Assembly: GCA_009760855.2 (NCBI GenBank)
Contig: WPIO01000007.1
Span: 5,530,001 to 5,594,000, forward strand
DNA from: Cristatella mucedo
Lineage: Eukaryota; Bryozoa; Phylactolaemata; Cristatellidae
Length of the DNA: 64,000 nucleotides
Reading direction: 5' to 3'
Shown: in pieces, positions 1-31,390 of the stretch
Layout of the letters: each line of letters begins with the position of its first letter
How positions within the stretch are numbered: the stretch's first letter is position 1
Notes under the pieces: model-generated
What the model was told of the DNA's origin: nothing
What the model saw: the letters and a program-made list of their open reading frames with translations, nothing else
Databases searched by the model: none
Made by a program: the position numbers and the translations under genes

Positions 1-19526
<19,526 letters not shown>

Positions 19527-19670
19527 TTCGTCTGCTGTGCTTCGGTCGGCTGCCGAAAGTTGTGGCAGTGCTAAAAGACCTTTCATATGACAACCTCTAC
19601 GCACTATCTACAGGTGGAGGCGTGGCCTTTTCGTTTTAAAAACAGTCGTAACCAATAGAGTGTGCTTGAG
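19527..19670 (-). promoter_or_regulatory. Candidate promoter of gene 1
   Basis: Just upstream of the start codon, read on the minus strand, there is an inverted CCAAT box (plus-strand ACCAAT at 19651-19656), an A/T-rich TATA-like run (19633-19642) and a CACC/GC-rich stretch (around 19610-19625). The TATA-like run is about 107 bases from the Met codon, which would give a short 5' leader. This is inference from motif spacing only; an additional non-coding first exon further upstream cannot be excluded. Confidence 0.35.
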
Positions 19671-20514
19671 CTATTGCCACGCGGCTTAGATAAGCGTTGA
19701 TAACTTCACCACAGGATGCGTGCAGTCACTGCTTGTATTTCTCTACGGAGATGCTCCCTCTTTCGTTGCATAGAAGCTCAAAGGTGATCTGTCTCTAACC
19801 GTACAATCGCAAAAAATACCGTAAGCTCGTCTGACAGGCCTGACGGGTCGTGTGGCTTTTTCTCTGTGACTATACGCGGGAAAAATAACCATTGAGGAAA
19901 CAATCCCATGCGCGAGCACACGACTTTTGTACTTGAACTACTCTCTAAGAGCTTGGGCTTACTACGAGCTTACATGCCTAAACCAACACGACTGCCCCAC
20001 TGAATTACTCCCGATCTTTAAGCGAACTACTTGCCTGACTTATGATGTGTTGTTCACTCAGAGAATTAAATTAGGGCAGCGGGTGAAGACGGATCTGTCG
20101 TTCCTGCCTTTGAGACTTCAACTTACGAGTTTGAGGTGAAAGTCACTTATTTGAAATCGCCGGTCCTGACCAGCACGAGATACCAAGAAAAGGCACGGGG
20201 CCATCGTTTTTCTGTATTTGATTGGATTAGGATTTCAAAATAGCTTTAAAGTTGTGGTCGTTGCTAATAGTATAAGTTGCACGTGGGAAAAAAGAAATTG
20301 TTGGCTTGACTGCATGGCCAGCAGCATTTGTACTTAGTACGACTGGGAACTTTGCACAAACTTTAGTCGCCATTACAGACGGGAAGCTATGTGTTATGAG
20401 CGTAACTTCTTACCTCAGATAGTCTCAATTGCCTTCAGCATCTGTGCATGTGACCGAAGAGGATTGCAGCTGCAGTTTCATGCTGCCTGACTAGGGATTG
20501 ATTCAAGGGCTGGT
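19671..20514. other. Upstream intergenic sequence of gene 1, unassigned
   Basis: No gene or mobile element recognised. It may hold distal regulatory DNA for gene 1, but nothing specific is visible. Confidence 0.4.
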
Positions 20515-20650
20515 TTGATCTCGCGGTTAAGGTGCTCGCTCCGATCATGGTCTGACTGAGGTCGTGGGCTCGAGCTCCGAGGCATATGTGAAGCGCCTGA
20601 ATAGAGATTAAGTTCTCTTGGGGCGCTATATAAATGAATTATATTTTTTA
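20515..20650 (+). mobile_element. SINE-2 (tRNA-derived head, LINE-A-like tail)
   Basis: The head GCGGTTAAGGTGCTCGCTCC is tRNA-like (A-box region) and GTGGGCTCGAGCTCC is the B-box region. The tail, AAGCGCCTGAATAGAGATTA and TTCTCTTGGGGCGCTATATA, forms the same hairpin as the LINE-A 3' end. The family recurs at 38.5 and 41.5 kb. Confidence 0.85.
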
Positions 20651-20990
20651 TATTTTAAGGGCTCCCAATAGACTCACAGACCTGGCGCCAGATCTGTATT
20701 TCCAGCCATCATGTTCGGGGCTGGCTTTCCTAAGCATCAAAGTTTGATCATCGTGCTTAGCTACTGGTGTGCTGTGACACAATGCTGCACATTGTACCCC
20801 GATTCCATTGATTACTGTTGTCTATCTCTTATCTCTTTATGCAGAGGTGCCATTGTGTGCTTACTTAAAACAGTATAAACACTGACCACCGATATGGGTA
20901 GATATGGTCTGACTGGCAAATTGTTGTCATTTTCAGATGTGATTGCCTTACTGGGCCGGCCCTCCTTTGCTAAACAATTCATTATTTCTC

Positions 20991-20993
<3 letters not shown>

Positions 20994-21041
<48 letters not shown>

Positions 21042-21062
21042 GCATATATATATATATACATA

Positions 21063-21100
<38 letters not shown>
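20994..21100 (+). repeat. (AT)n microsatellite with ATATGC interruptions
   Basis: AT dinucleotides over about 105 bp with two CATATGCATAT interruptions. Confidence 0.97.
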
Positions 21101-21103
<3 letters not shown>

Positions 21104-21124
21104 GGGTAAAAGCTATAATGACAA

Positions 21125-21200
21125 TATTATTATTATTTATCGAGAATTTATGCATGTAGGGCTCTCAGAAAATTAAATACATTTCAAGTATTCTAAAAAG
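21125..21200 (-). mobile_element. Decayed LINE-A 3' tail
   Basis: ATTATTATT followed by GGGCTCTCAGAAAATTAAATAC resembles the minus-strand LINE-A tail and hairpin half. Heavily degraded. Confidence 0.35.
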
Positions 21201-21844
21201 CTAGCAAATACTCATGATAATTGCTTGGTGATCATATAAAGAACAATTTTAGCAGCCCTTATAAACACAAGCAAAGTTCAACTAGACAAAGTAAATGGTG
21301 TGTGGTATAGTTAAATTCCTAGCTTCACCATAAACTTTACCACTTAGCGGAGCCTTTTAAAATCGGTTCGTAGATTATTCCAGGCTTTAGATAAGAGGAA
21401 AACAATGTTTCAGTCTCCAAAAGAGCTAAGCATAGTTAAATGTATGGCTGAACGACCAGAGTAACATAAGCCCATTTTTCTTATAAATCTGCACCACTAA
21501 GATTAGTTGCATCCGTCTAGTGATTATTCAAAAACATCGCTCCGAGTTGATCTCTCTGACTAGCATCTTGATTTCTCCAATATATATTGCAATTTGATTA
21601 CTTCAGCTGGCATAAATATTTTTTTAGATAACTCTCAAAGTAGTTAGATTTAGCGGTCGCTTAGATTTTTCAGCGGTATCTTATTCAAAGGGCCATTGCT
21701 GCCTTCAACAATTCTTATACATATCGTTTATGTCTATTTGATATTTATGAAATGGAAGTATGTTCAACGTTTTGGGCACGTCGCAGCGTTTTTCTTTTGA
21801 TTATTAGTACCAGCCTGCGGACGTCTTACAAATGGCTTAAGAAA
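21201..21844. other. Unassigned A/T-rich sequence
   Basis: About 21.2-21.5 kb resembles degraded LINE-A 3' UTR text in places (a 'ttccaggctttag' and 'gtctccaaa' order as in LINE-A), so it is probably an old LINE relic. The rest is unrecognised. Confidence 0.35.
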
Positions 21845-21990
21845 TGTATAAAAATATAATTCATTTGCGTAGCCCCCCCCCCCAAAAAAAATAATCTCTA
21901 TTCAGGTGATTCATATATGTCAATGGGCTCGAGCCTACGACTTTGGTCCATCACATACATTCACCTTGTCCTAGGTTAATAAGGGCGAGC
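21845..21990 (-). mobile_element. SINE-2 copy (minus strand)
   Basis: The tail is at the left (AATATAATTCATTTGCGTAG, then poly-C/poly-A) and the head lies to the right (GGGCTCGAGCCTACGACTTT). It reads as SINE-2 on the minus strand. Confidence 0.6.
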
Positions 21991-22164
21991 ACCTTCAACA
22001 CTGGGTCTAGCCAGCTCAGCAAGCACCACGTATTCACAGAGTTCCACTGAATAATATCACGAATGATTTTAAAATGCATATTCCGTAATGCACATGACAC
22101 GTGTGCTTTCGAATTTTTTGCTTTAATTGTTTCAAGTTTCCTAGATATTAAAAATAACATTATA

Positions 22165-22655
22165 TTTGATAGGGTGCCATTAGAGAACTGACTCTTTCTA
22201 CGCACTTAACATTTATGGCAAAGAAAGCGCAATCGAATGGCTAGTGCTAGCGCGCTGAATAAACGACAAGAATATCATGGTAAGGGGTGAAATGCAAGTG
22301 GTAAGCATGCAAGTTTGCTTAGTGGCAGCATGCACAGCATCAGTACCCATAAGCACATGAAGGACGAATCACAGTGACTAACTAAACGCTCTGAAAAATA
22401 GATACGTTTTTAGTCTTTCTAAACGTGGATAATTCAGTAGATGTCGAGACGGAATTCGGGAGTGAGTTCCACACTTTGGGAGAATACGAACTAAAGGTAG
22501 TTTCCAAAATATTTGAGATTTGTAAGTGGTATGGGTTAAGAGTTGGATTCCGAAAAGCGTGTGGTACGATGCTTAGCTTGGCGGGGGAGAAGATCTGATA
22601 GGTAGGCTGTAGATAAAGAATTAAGGAACCAAAAAGTGAGCGACAGAACCTGATA
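22165..22655 (-). mobile_element. LINE-A 3'-end fragment
   Basis: Hairpin half CCATTAGAGAACTGACTCTT at the left end, then the LINE-A 3' UTR (GGGGTGAAATGCA, GGTTAGTGGCAGC-like) up to the start of the C-terminal coding remnant. It is decayed. Confidence 0.7.
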
Positions 22656-22929
22656 AATAAATAATCAGCTGCTCACTTTATTCCACCTTGATTAAAATTG
22701 CAGCAAAAACTATAGCGAACTGGAGCTTTGCAATAGCGGCCTATATTCCTATAAAAAAAACTCAGAGAGCTCAAAGTCCTGCCTCATCTTTCACAACAGG
22801 GAGAACTAGAAATTTATGTCATTGAAGATGAAACGCATGTACCTCTGCTTTGATCCCTATCAGCCTTCAAGCACGCCAAACTCGTTCGACCCCTTTGCTG
22901 CATGTATTGCTAGCATTTTCACTTGAATG

Positions 22930-23180
22930 GCAGCTCACTTTTTGAAATGGAATTCTAAGGAAATTAGCTTGACAGTTATGGGTGAATCTACTGTCGCTAA
23001 GAAATTGGAAAATCCATCTCACAAAATAGGCTTGGCCAGCATATTTTTAGTAGCATCTGCACACAATCTGGGTATCCTTTTCCAGAATTACCTTTCACTA
23101 GACGACCACACCGAATCCACTGTCATGTCGGCCTTTTTTGAGCTGAGCAACATTGGAAAGTTTGTCCCTGCTTAGACAGT
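22930..23180 (+). mobile_element. LINE-A RT-distal fragment
   Basis: The plus-strand translation includes LGILFQNYLSLDDHTESTV, which matches LGVIFQSDLSLDDHISSTV of the LINE-A at 34.5 kb. It continues to NIGKF, equivalent to NIAKI. Both ends are truncated. Confidence 0.8.
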
Positions 23181-24494
23181 AATACCCTATTTAAGTTATC
23201 GGCGCATTCGCGACATATTTTTGGCTTTTGTAACCCAGATCTTGCAGTTCTTCCAGCTTAGTAGTGAAGCACGGCAGATGGCACAAAATTCTGCGCCTAT
23301 TCTCGTCAGTTGGGAGCGTCAGTAGAGAACGATTGCTCAAGGCAGCCCTCTAGTCACGGACAAAGCTCAGCTGCTGTGCTGACTGCTACCTGAAAACTTG
23401 CACAGCCTTTTTGCCAGGCAGCCCGAGGGCAGCTTACAGAGCTTGGGCCGGGGCGTGTTGGGGTGACAGTTTCCGGCCAAGCTGGGAGCCACCTCTTGTG
23501 AATCGGGATCATAAATTCTGTCACGGAGGCCTTCCAAAGTCGAGGCAGCAGTTAGGCATGTAAGTGATGAGCCGGCAGCCCGGGTCAACAAGATGCCGGA
23601 GCCTCTATTTATGGCGATCTGCTCCTTGAGTTCTGTTGTGGAGGCGGCAGAGACGAGTTAATTGTCTAATGGCGCTTCAATGAGCAGGTTTGGGTCGAGC
23701 TCCAGCTATGCACGTGTAAGCACCCCGGCCGCCAAAGGCAACCGCACGGTAGCCGAAGGCCTTTCGGCGGTGGCGGCGGCCGCTGCTGCCTGGCTTTTCA
23801 GCCGCCAGCCAGCCAACTAGCTAGCTAGCTAGCTGGCTGGCTGGCTAGCGGCTTCGTCAAATGTCAGATCGGCAGTGACGTCCTCTACTGAATGCATCGC
23901 CAGGGCAGCCTATAATCCGTATTGCAGACTGCGAGATTGTGATAAATAGTTTGTGTCCACAAGTGTTCTCGGCAAAGCAAGGTCATACGAGCACAAATAT
24001 GATTATTGGCTATTGACCAAGATCTCAGTCAGTTGACAGTTAGAAGTTCCGGAATACGGCTTTTAGAGTTTTAAAATACGATGACAAATAGCGAGGAAAT
24101 TTTAAAAGTTTTATGGTGGGATCTTTGCGAAGTAATGAAGCAGCTCATGCAAGTTATAGCAGTACTTCGTCACAGGGTAGGGTTCAGCAGCAAGTAGGCC
24201 AAGGTCAAAGCTAGGTCTTCTGTGTGCCAAAGAACGATGATCACGGCCAGGCAGACTGCGTTTAAAGGAGACTTGACTTCTTCTTGGACTTCCTCTCGCC
24301 AAACGATTTTCCGTGAATTTTTGACATCTCGTTTTCACTTCTTTGACTCACATATCATCTGGCCTGTGTACACACATACTTACCACTACGACAGAATTCT
24401 GCAGTGAGGCTTCCCTGACATGAAGGCCAAAATGGTCACGTTACACCATTTCTCACTGACTTGCAGTGACTCCCCAATCAGGAATGTACCGACT
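23181..24494. other. Unassigned sequence with a CTAG/CTGG palindromic run
   Basis: No gene recognised. At 23800-23850 there is a near-palindromic tetranucleotide run (CAGC/CTAG/CTGG units). The region around 23.35-23.85 kb is GC-rich compared with its neighbours. Confidence 0.4.
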
Positions 24495-24760
24495 TAAAGG
24501 TTTTGTCACTAACTTAACGCTCCTTTATTCTCTTGCTCCGGCTTACCCATCTAAGCTAAATCCTCATTAGCCTCTGTATCGTACCACCCGCTCTGCAGAC
24601 TTAAGTCGTGAAGCTGTGCCTCTGCCTAACCAATCTTACATCTTTTTGAGACGACGCCTTTAGTTCGTATGCAACCACAGCCTGAAACTCGCCCCGACTT
24701 ATGTCGCATAATCCCTCGTCTTCAAGACTTTTAAAATGAAGCTACAAACCTCTTATACAG
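24495..24760 (+). mobile_element. LINE-A C-terminal fragment, decayed
   Basis: Reads like the LINE-A C-terminal region (KVLSLT..TLLYSLAPAYPSKLNPH-type text, then an equivalent of [15 protein letters not shown]) with several frame breaks. Confidence 0.55.
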
Positions 24761-27401
24761 AATTTTTCGGATCTCTGTGTATTGCCATTTGCTTGCTCTT
24801 CATGACTACATTGTCCATGCTATAGCTAAATAATTAAAATGGTGCCTTTGCAGCACATTTTAAGTGCCAAGGAAGATATCAATCGTCTTATGGCACTATG
24901 CAAGCATCACTATCGCTATTATTATAAATAGAGCCGCCAGAAACTCTTGCTCCAGCAAACTCATGGTCGGCTACCGGACGGCTGGTCGGGCGAGCACAGC
25001 GACACAGAGCTGATGAGCTGGTGAGCACCTGCAGGTGTCCTTTGCAGACACTGATGACGTGGGAGTTCCTCATCGTAGCCCTTGCGATCCCTCGTTGGAC
25101 CGTTAAACGTAGGACCCAGCAGCTAGGCGAGATAGCAGCAGTGACCAATATAGGTCAAAATTTGCAATATGCGATGTCAAAAGCAAACGGTAATAAAGAC
25201 GGATGGCAATACAACTGACGCACTTAAGTTTCGTTTACACTAGAGTGCGTTCGTAGTGATGACACACGTAGGTGTCTAGAGTGCGAACTAGCCTCGAACC
25301 GGCCATGTCACACTGTGTAGCATCTCCGAGTCGAGACTGGCCTCGTTTTCAGGCTGTGGCTTGTACATCCGCTCTCATTTGGCAACAAGGGAGATCTCCA
25401 AAATGCGGAGGTCGTTAAGTTTCGTACAGTATCCTTTCTTGTTTGGTGACAAATGAAAATGCAGCAGTAGCTATCCAGTGGCTATCTGTTGCTGCCAACC
25501 CAAAAAGAACTGCTACTCGCTAGCAAGATGGTACTAGAGGAAGATAGTGTAAGGAGGAAGTGGAACTCTCGCAGCCTCACTTATTTTTTTGGCCATGTTT
25601 CGTCGTTTCTATGACGTCGGCATCCATTTCGCTTTTTAGGTCACTTCCTGATTGGTCCACTGAATCTGTAGCTTCCGATCTACCGAAGCAAACAAGTGGA
25701 CAGCTAACTCCTAACAACAAGCTAACTCCTCGAAACCTACCAACACGACCCTGATTCATATTTTCACGTGCCGGTCCCCACCCCTTATTAATCAAAACTG
25801 ATGTCGCAGCCTCAAGTTCTCCAGAGTCTCACCTCTGAACGCTCACAGGTGAGGAACCAGCTCTGGCGTGCAGAAATGTCAGCAATTGCAGTCAATTAAT
25901 TTCTCTCCAAAGAACCATAGCAAGTTGCAGCACGCCGACAGAGTTGCACTTTTTCGGGCGGTGCGTTTGACGTGCTGTCTACAGGCTGCCTATCATTATT
26001 TTCATAGAAAGGGTGAAAAGAGTGCCTTACGTTAAGAGCCGGTTTCCTGATGGCTTATCACTTTGCAACATAGAGGGTGTTTTGTTGTCAGAGTGGCTCA
26101 AGAGCTGATTCTTTTTAGAGCTGCCTGAAAAGACACGGCGTGCTTTATGCCTTCGGCAAGCAACTGCAAGGTTATCCCAAATAAAAATTTGACTGTTTTT
26201 GAAGAGGCTTCCGGATCGTACGTTTATGGCATGGTCCTCAGGGCTTTTGAAAAATGTTTAAAATCTACATCAACAGTTAAATTGTCATCAATTACATGCA
26301 GTAAGAGCTAACGAAACCAGTTGTAGAGGAGTTAAAGGTAACCTTACTCTACATTTTCAAGAGGCCTTGGCATTTTTACCCCTCAAGGTCAATGATTTGC
26401 TCGTCGTGCCACAAGCTTGGCTACACCTTGCACTCACACCAATATGGGCGTGCATATTGTTTGTGTCAATTACTGCAGAGAAAAGCCTCCAAGGGCTCCT
26501 GCCACATGCACACGTACAAGCTTGCATGCTAGAGCGAGCACATGCGCCCATACACGTACGTCTACCTGCATGAGTACAGGCACCTACACCCACGTTCACA
26601 CAATCGCGACATTGAAAGACCATAGCTCAGCAGCTGATCTCACTAACATGAGAGGCTGCGGTTTTGCTTGTTCCCAGAGAGTGCTAGAGCTCCTGAGTCC
26701 GATTCCTTAAGAAAAAGAGCTCACACCTTGTACTGAGAGCTTTTAACACACAGTACTCCTTGTCCTATTGAAACGCCAAATACGATGAAAAGCGGAAAGT
26801 CAGACATTTTTGTGTCTATTCAACACTCCAAGTCCTATCTTGGTGCATGTCAGGAAAGAGAGGAGCAGGTAAAATTGGGTTCCCACCTCCGGAGTCACCA
26901 GCTAGGGCCGCTTGCTAGCCCTAACGAGCACACTGAGCGTGGCTGAAAAGACAGAAAACGTCAAGATAAGCTTGTGCCTGCTACTCGGATTAACTGCTCA
27001 AGGCACCCGTGAGTAGCACAGTGCATGACCCTTTCGACACAGCGACCGTGCATAACTAGAAAGGTCAGCTAAAGACGTAACCTTTAGTCTAAGGACCGTC
27101 TCCTAACTTTGCCACGTATAGTCAGATTAGACGCTTGATTAAACCAATTTACTCCTATCCTCGAAACGATAGCTGTTTGCAGACGGACTTCGGTGTGTCA
27201 GATACGCAAATATCGGCGCGCACGATTGGTGAGCGCTATCAGCTCGTAGCCAGCCACGAGCAAATAGGAGAGGTTGTAAACGCAAACCCTTGCTGTCCAC
27301 CCACGTCTAAGAGCAGCTGGGCTGGGCCCTCAGCGATCCGATCCCGACGGAAAGTATGCCGGCGGCCGCTCGGTGCCCTGCAACACCTTCGGCCTGCATT
27401 T
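24761..27401. other. Unassigned intergenic sequence
   Basis: No recognisable gene or element in about 2.6 kb. Open frames of 60-100 codons occur on both strands without family signatures. An alternating purine-pyrimidine stretch rich in ACAC/GTAC lies at about 26.5-26.6 kb. Confidence 0.4.
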
Positions 27402-27650
27402 CTCTCTCTCTCTCTCTCTCGCTCTCTTCATCCTCTTTCTCTCTCTCTCTCTCTCTCTCTGTGTCTCTGTCTCTCTCTCTCTGCCTGTCTTTCTGTCTGT
27501 CTCTGTCTCTGTCTCTCTGTCTCCTCCGACTCTCTGTCAATGTGTCTCTCTGTCTCTCCGTCACTGTCTCTCTCTGACTTTCAGTCTCTCTCTTTCTCTG
27601 TCTGTATCTTTCTCTCTTTCTCTCTCTCTTTCTCTACCTCCGGCGGCCAC
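27402..27650 (+). repeat. CT/TCTG microsatellite
   Basis: About 250 bp of CTCTCT with CTGTCT interruptions. It creates long artefactual frames. Confidence 0.97.
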
Positions 27651-28024
27651 TCAGAAACGGAGAGCGGAGCCTTTAGCAAGCATTGCCAGCTCACCCATCA
27701 CGTTTGCATCGAGAGGTCGCCGACTGGGCTGCACACTGAGCCACCGTCGAATCCTCAGCTGGCCAAGAAAATGGCTAGATTAGCTAACATTGGTCTTTGG
27801 CGAGGCATTTCCCCTACATCTTGAGTGAAAACACGCTTGCAGACATCGATAGCATGACAAAACCACGGATTGCGCCGGAAAACATTATTGTAACCAGTCA
27901 ACTAAGTGAGATGTTTTTCGTAAAGTAGAAGAACGTATTCGCACTCGCAAGGCACTTGATATTCTTTGGTTATGGTACGAAGCGGTGTATATAGCACACA
28001 TCTCGTAGCCTCGCTTGGTGTGGT
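27651..28024. other. Unassigned sequence
   Basis: No element recognised. Confidence 0.4.
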
Positions 28025-28207
28025 TGCCGTGATGGATCACTGAGTAAAGTGGTTGCTTTTCACGACCTCGGCACCGAGGACGTGGGCTCGAATCCTGTTC
28101 GAATCCGGTGAGCAATCCTTTATTGCCACTGCAAGTGGTAGTGATAGCCTTTAGGCCTCTTCTGTTGCTACACAAAAAAGGCTATTGAATTGGCTAGTAT
28201 TTTTTGA
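28025..28207 (+). mobile_element. SINE-1 copy
   Basis: It has the tRNA-like head (GCCGTGATGGATCACTGAGT), a B box partly duplicated (GGCTCGAATCC, TTCGAATCCGG), the body with CACTGCAAGTGGTAGTGATAG and the tail ATTGGCTAGTAT. The B-box region has an internal repeat of about 12 bp. Confidence 0.85.
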
Positions 28208-28679
28208 AATTGGTTTAGTGTCCCCTTACTTGAGGATTTCCGTAAAGTAGACATGGATGAAATATTTCAAATAATGGCAAGCGTGTCTGAGGAGGGGGTT
28301 ATATAGTTTTTAAAACGTTTTCCTCCAAAGTTTCCAAATACTTCGTGCCACGATGAGCCAAGTGCCGCACGTGGTTCCTTACCTCCCCTAAAAACAAGCA
28401 GTAGGACTTCAGCACTACCACTAAAATTGAAACATCAAGATGCTAAACCGCACCTCGACCATTGCATGGCGACAAAGGTGCTTTAGCTGCTTCTCATTAA
28501 ACTTCTTGAACTAAAAAGACAGTGGTTGTCACGGTGCCTTTTCATTTGTCCTTGTCGATGAGTGACGAATATCAGTGACGCAACATCGTAAACCTAGACT
28601 TTCTAGTCGCACAGTCTGACTCAACACACACGCCAATTGCGAGGGTAGCTGACCACGGTAGCAGTGAACATTTTTTACA

Positions 28680-28745
28680 GCACACGCTAAGTGCCTAGAA
28701 AGAGATTAAGTTCTCCGAGAGTGCTATTATTGTACTATTTTTATG
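28680..28745 (+). mobile_element. LINE-A 3' tail only
   Basis: TGCCTAGAAAGAGATTAAGT with the partner hairpin half GAGAGTGCTATT, then a short A/T tail. It is 5'-truncated to almost nothing. Confidence 0.6.
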
Positions 28746-29580
28746 ATGAAGACGCTCGCCCTTTTCTCTCCTAGGTCTAGGCGGTAGAACGAATCAGTAA
28801 GTGTTAGTCACTGCCAGACGTTTAGAGATGTTTGTCTGTAGGTTACTATATCAGTGTACCTGAGGAGATGATACAATAGGAGAGAGTGCTGAATTAAACA
28901 TCTTTGTATTAAAATCTCAACTGGACTCATTTATCTGTCTGCAGTGCATCGAAAGATAAACTCAAAAAAAATTATTTCGATGCCACGCGGCAATTCAACC
29001 AGACGCTAGGGCCATGCGAATTATCGATACTGCGAAATTGTTGGCGATGCCCGAGAGAGAGAAAAAGAATGCGAAAAGAACACCCTAGGTTGTAGAACGT
29101 ACCAAGAGTTGGTTGCTACAGTGTATAGCATTTGCATGCATCATCTGTGAAATTTTCTGTTGAAGATTGAAGGAGAGTGAGGAGCTCCCGTGGGCCCTGT
29201 CATTCTGGATTTGATCGACTCAGTGTACTTTTAACTTGTGGCTGTGTTGACATTGACAGCAATGAATTTATTTTAATCGTCCTGCGACCGGCGTCATCCA
29301 CTCTCCAGCTCCCAGAAAACACTAAGGCGTCGATGCTTGTCCGGTAACGTTCAAAACTGTTAGGTGTTCGTGACATTTGATTTTTCCTTCGCTGGCATGT
29401 CAGTTTATGTAAACTTATGTTTAAACTTGCGTGCAATCCCAAATTATCTCATTTAGCCAATTTGAAATTTAAGATAATCACGATGCCAAAGTAAAAATGT
29501 TATGCCGACTGCCAACTGGCCACCCTCCGAGTGGTCAAGAGGTTCCAACAGGGTTAGCCTGGTAATGTACCCTAGCTTAT
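28746..29580. other. Unassigned sequence
   Basis: Nothing recognisable. Confidence 0.4.
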
Positions 29581-29665
29581 GATAATAATAATAATAATAA
29601 TAATGCACTCGAAAAAGCGCCCTCAGAGAACTTAATCTCTTTCTAGGTGCTTTACATTTGCAGCT
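29581..29665 (-). mobile_element. LINE-A 3' tail with (TTA)n
   Basis: The left end (ATA)n is the minus-strand tail, followed by the full hairpin (AAAGCGCC at 29614 and its partner at about 29648, one mismatch). Confidence 0.8.
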
Positions 29666-29767
29666 GGTCAATGGCAGTGACTCCTGGTGCTCCAGCAATG
29701 CTATTTATATCGGCGGCCTCACAGTGTAGCCGGCGAAACATCTCGGTGTATGTCATGGCCAATATTA

Positions 29768-29925
29768 TATGATTTAACAGTTTCATTTGTATAGCGGCAG
29801 AAGAGCCTTAACGGCTATCACCACTGCTTGTCGATGTAAATGAAGGATCGCCACCACAGGATTTGAATCCACAACATCGGTCGGGAAGAGCGAGCACCTT
29901 ACCTCTTGGGCTATCACGGCCTAAT
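29768..29925 (-). mobile_element. SINE-1 copy, diverged
   Basis: Minus-strand order of head, body and tail as in the copy at 9 kb. The B-box equivalent is GGATTCAAATCC. Substitutions are more frequent than in other copies. Confidence 0.75.
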
Positions 29926-29954
29926 CAGAGGTTTCAGCCTCTAAAATAAGTTGT

Positions 29955-30160
29955 CACTAGATAATGCTTAATTTGCAACAAATGTACAGCGCCTAGAATT
30001 GTTTGTCCCTTTGCAACAAATGTAAAGCGCCTAGAAAGAGATTGAGTTTTCTGATGGCGCTTTATCAAGTGCAATATCAAGTGCATTATTATTATTATCA
30101 AGTGCATTATTATTCTCTGAGGGTGCTTTATCAGGTGTACTGTTATTATGATTATTATTA
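29955..30160 (+). mobile_element. Stacked LINE-A 3' ends with repeated tail
   Basis: A partial hairpin start (29965-30000) is followed by a complete LINE-A 3' end (30005-30075). The terminal unit TCAAGTGCATTATTATT then appears three times and a further partial GAGGGTGCTTTATCAGGTG follows. Confidence 0.75.
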
Positions 30161-30379
30161 TAAACTTATCATTTTTCTTCGTTTTTGTTTCAAGTGCTAC
30201 ATGCGTAACTGCATACGATTGGGTGTCATGTAACATGCCATAGCTCGTACTGACCGGTGGCCACTAGTGCTGCATGTCTTCTTTATCACGCTGACCCTAC
30301 AAAGTATGCTTATTTTTTTATTTTGCATGCTGAAGACTGTGCATGATGCTTACCTTTAAGTACTGACCTTCTTGTAGTG

Positions 30380-30450
30380 GGTTCTAAAACCCCTGGATAG
30401 AAACTAATTTCTTTCGGGGTGCTATAGAAGTGATTGTTGTTGTTATTATT
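30380..30450 (+). mobile_element. Decayed LINE-A/SINE-2-type tail
   Basis: CCCCTGGATAGAAACTAATT and TTCGGGGTGCTATAGAAGTG form the same kind of hairpin tail, followed by TTGTTGTTATTATT. Confidence 0.5.
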
Positions 30451-31234
30451 TCCAGTGAAAACTAATTAGTATTTCGTTGACTGCAGCATAGCGTAAATTA
30501 TGAAACTGCCTCTGTAAGATCGTTATCATCCAATAGTTCAGATTTGGAGAATTTTCAGGACTTATAAGTTGGCTTGCTCATTTAGCAGGATATAAAATAT
30601 GTTGTACTAGCGTATTCGGGAAAAAATGCAGAACAAACATCTACCAGTAAAATGGCGAGGGAAAAATTCGCATAAGTATTACAGACCTTTTGCATAGACG
30701 TGTAACCATGCATGGGCTCAGCCTCGTCGACTCAGCCGTCGGTAGAGCTACGCTAAGACTGGCCGTCTTGGTCAGGCACTTCATTCTTGTCCTTTGCACT
30801 GAAACATAATCTCCATAGCGTTTGCAGAAATAATTAAGAAATAATGATACGAAGATTGCTGTTCATTATTTCTTAATTTAATACACAGTTCACATTTTTC
30901 AATTTTAATCGAGTGAGTGCACGTGTTAGCTGCCTATGCGACATACAACATTGTCAGCGACATTTAATTAGGGGCATTTTCTCACCTTCAAAAATATACA
31001 GTTTGTTGATGTCACTCTTCCGTGTAATAAGGTCACTGTCACTCAAGGTCAAGGTTTAGCCCCTGGATGATAAAATTCCTTGCTACCGACCTGTAAGGTG
31101 GCTCATCAGCACCAGCTGTGCTGATTACATGAAGATGGATCAACGCAACCATCCGTATTTCTTACCAGAGTCGGAGAATAGCCTTAGACCGTTGACATCC
31201 CTCGTATTAATAAAAAAAGTAAAAGACGAATATC
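30451..31234. other. Unassigned A/T-rich sequence
   Basis: Nothing recognisable. Confidence 0.4.
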
Positions 31235-31390
31235 AGCTCTACAGCCAAATCTGCCTATTTACAGCATGACATTGCTAAAATTCTGGCTTGCTTAGATAAG
31301 GATACCACGTCCAAGTTGGCCCATGCATTCGTGAAATCCCATCTCGACTTCTGCAACTCACTGCTTACTGGCCTACCAGCATGTGCGATC
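31235..31390 (+). mobile_element. LINE-A (plus copy), first part: start of C-terminal region
   Basis: The plus-strand reading HDIAKILACLDKD is followed by [20 protein letters not shown], matching LINE-A 34.44-34.33 kb. The text stops at GTGCGATC, where LINE-B is inserted, and resumes at 32762 with CAGGCGATTG. Confidence 0.85.

Noticed and set aside
27135-27824. 229-codon plus-strand frame
   Set aside because: The core is CT microsatellite and the flanks show no family similarity or splice logic.
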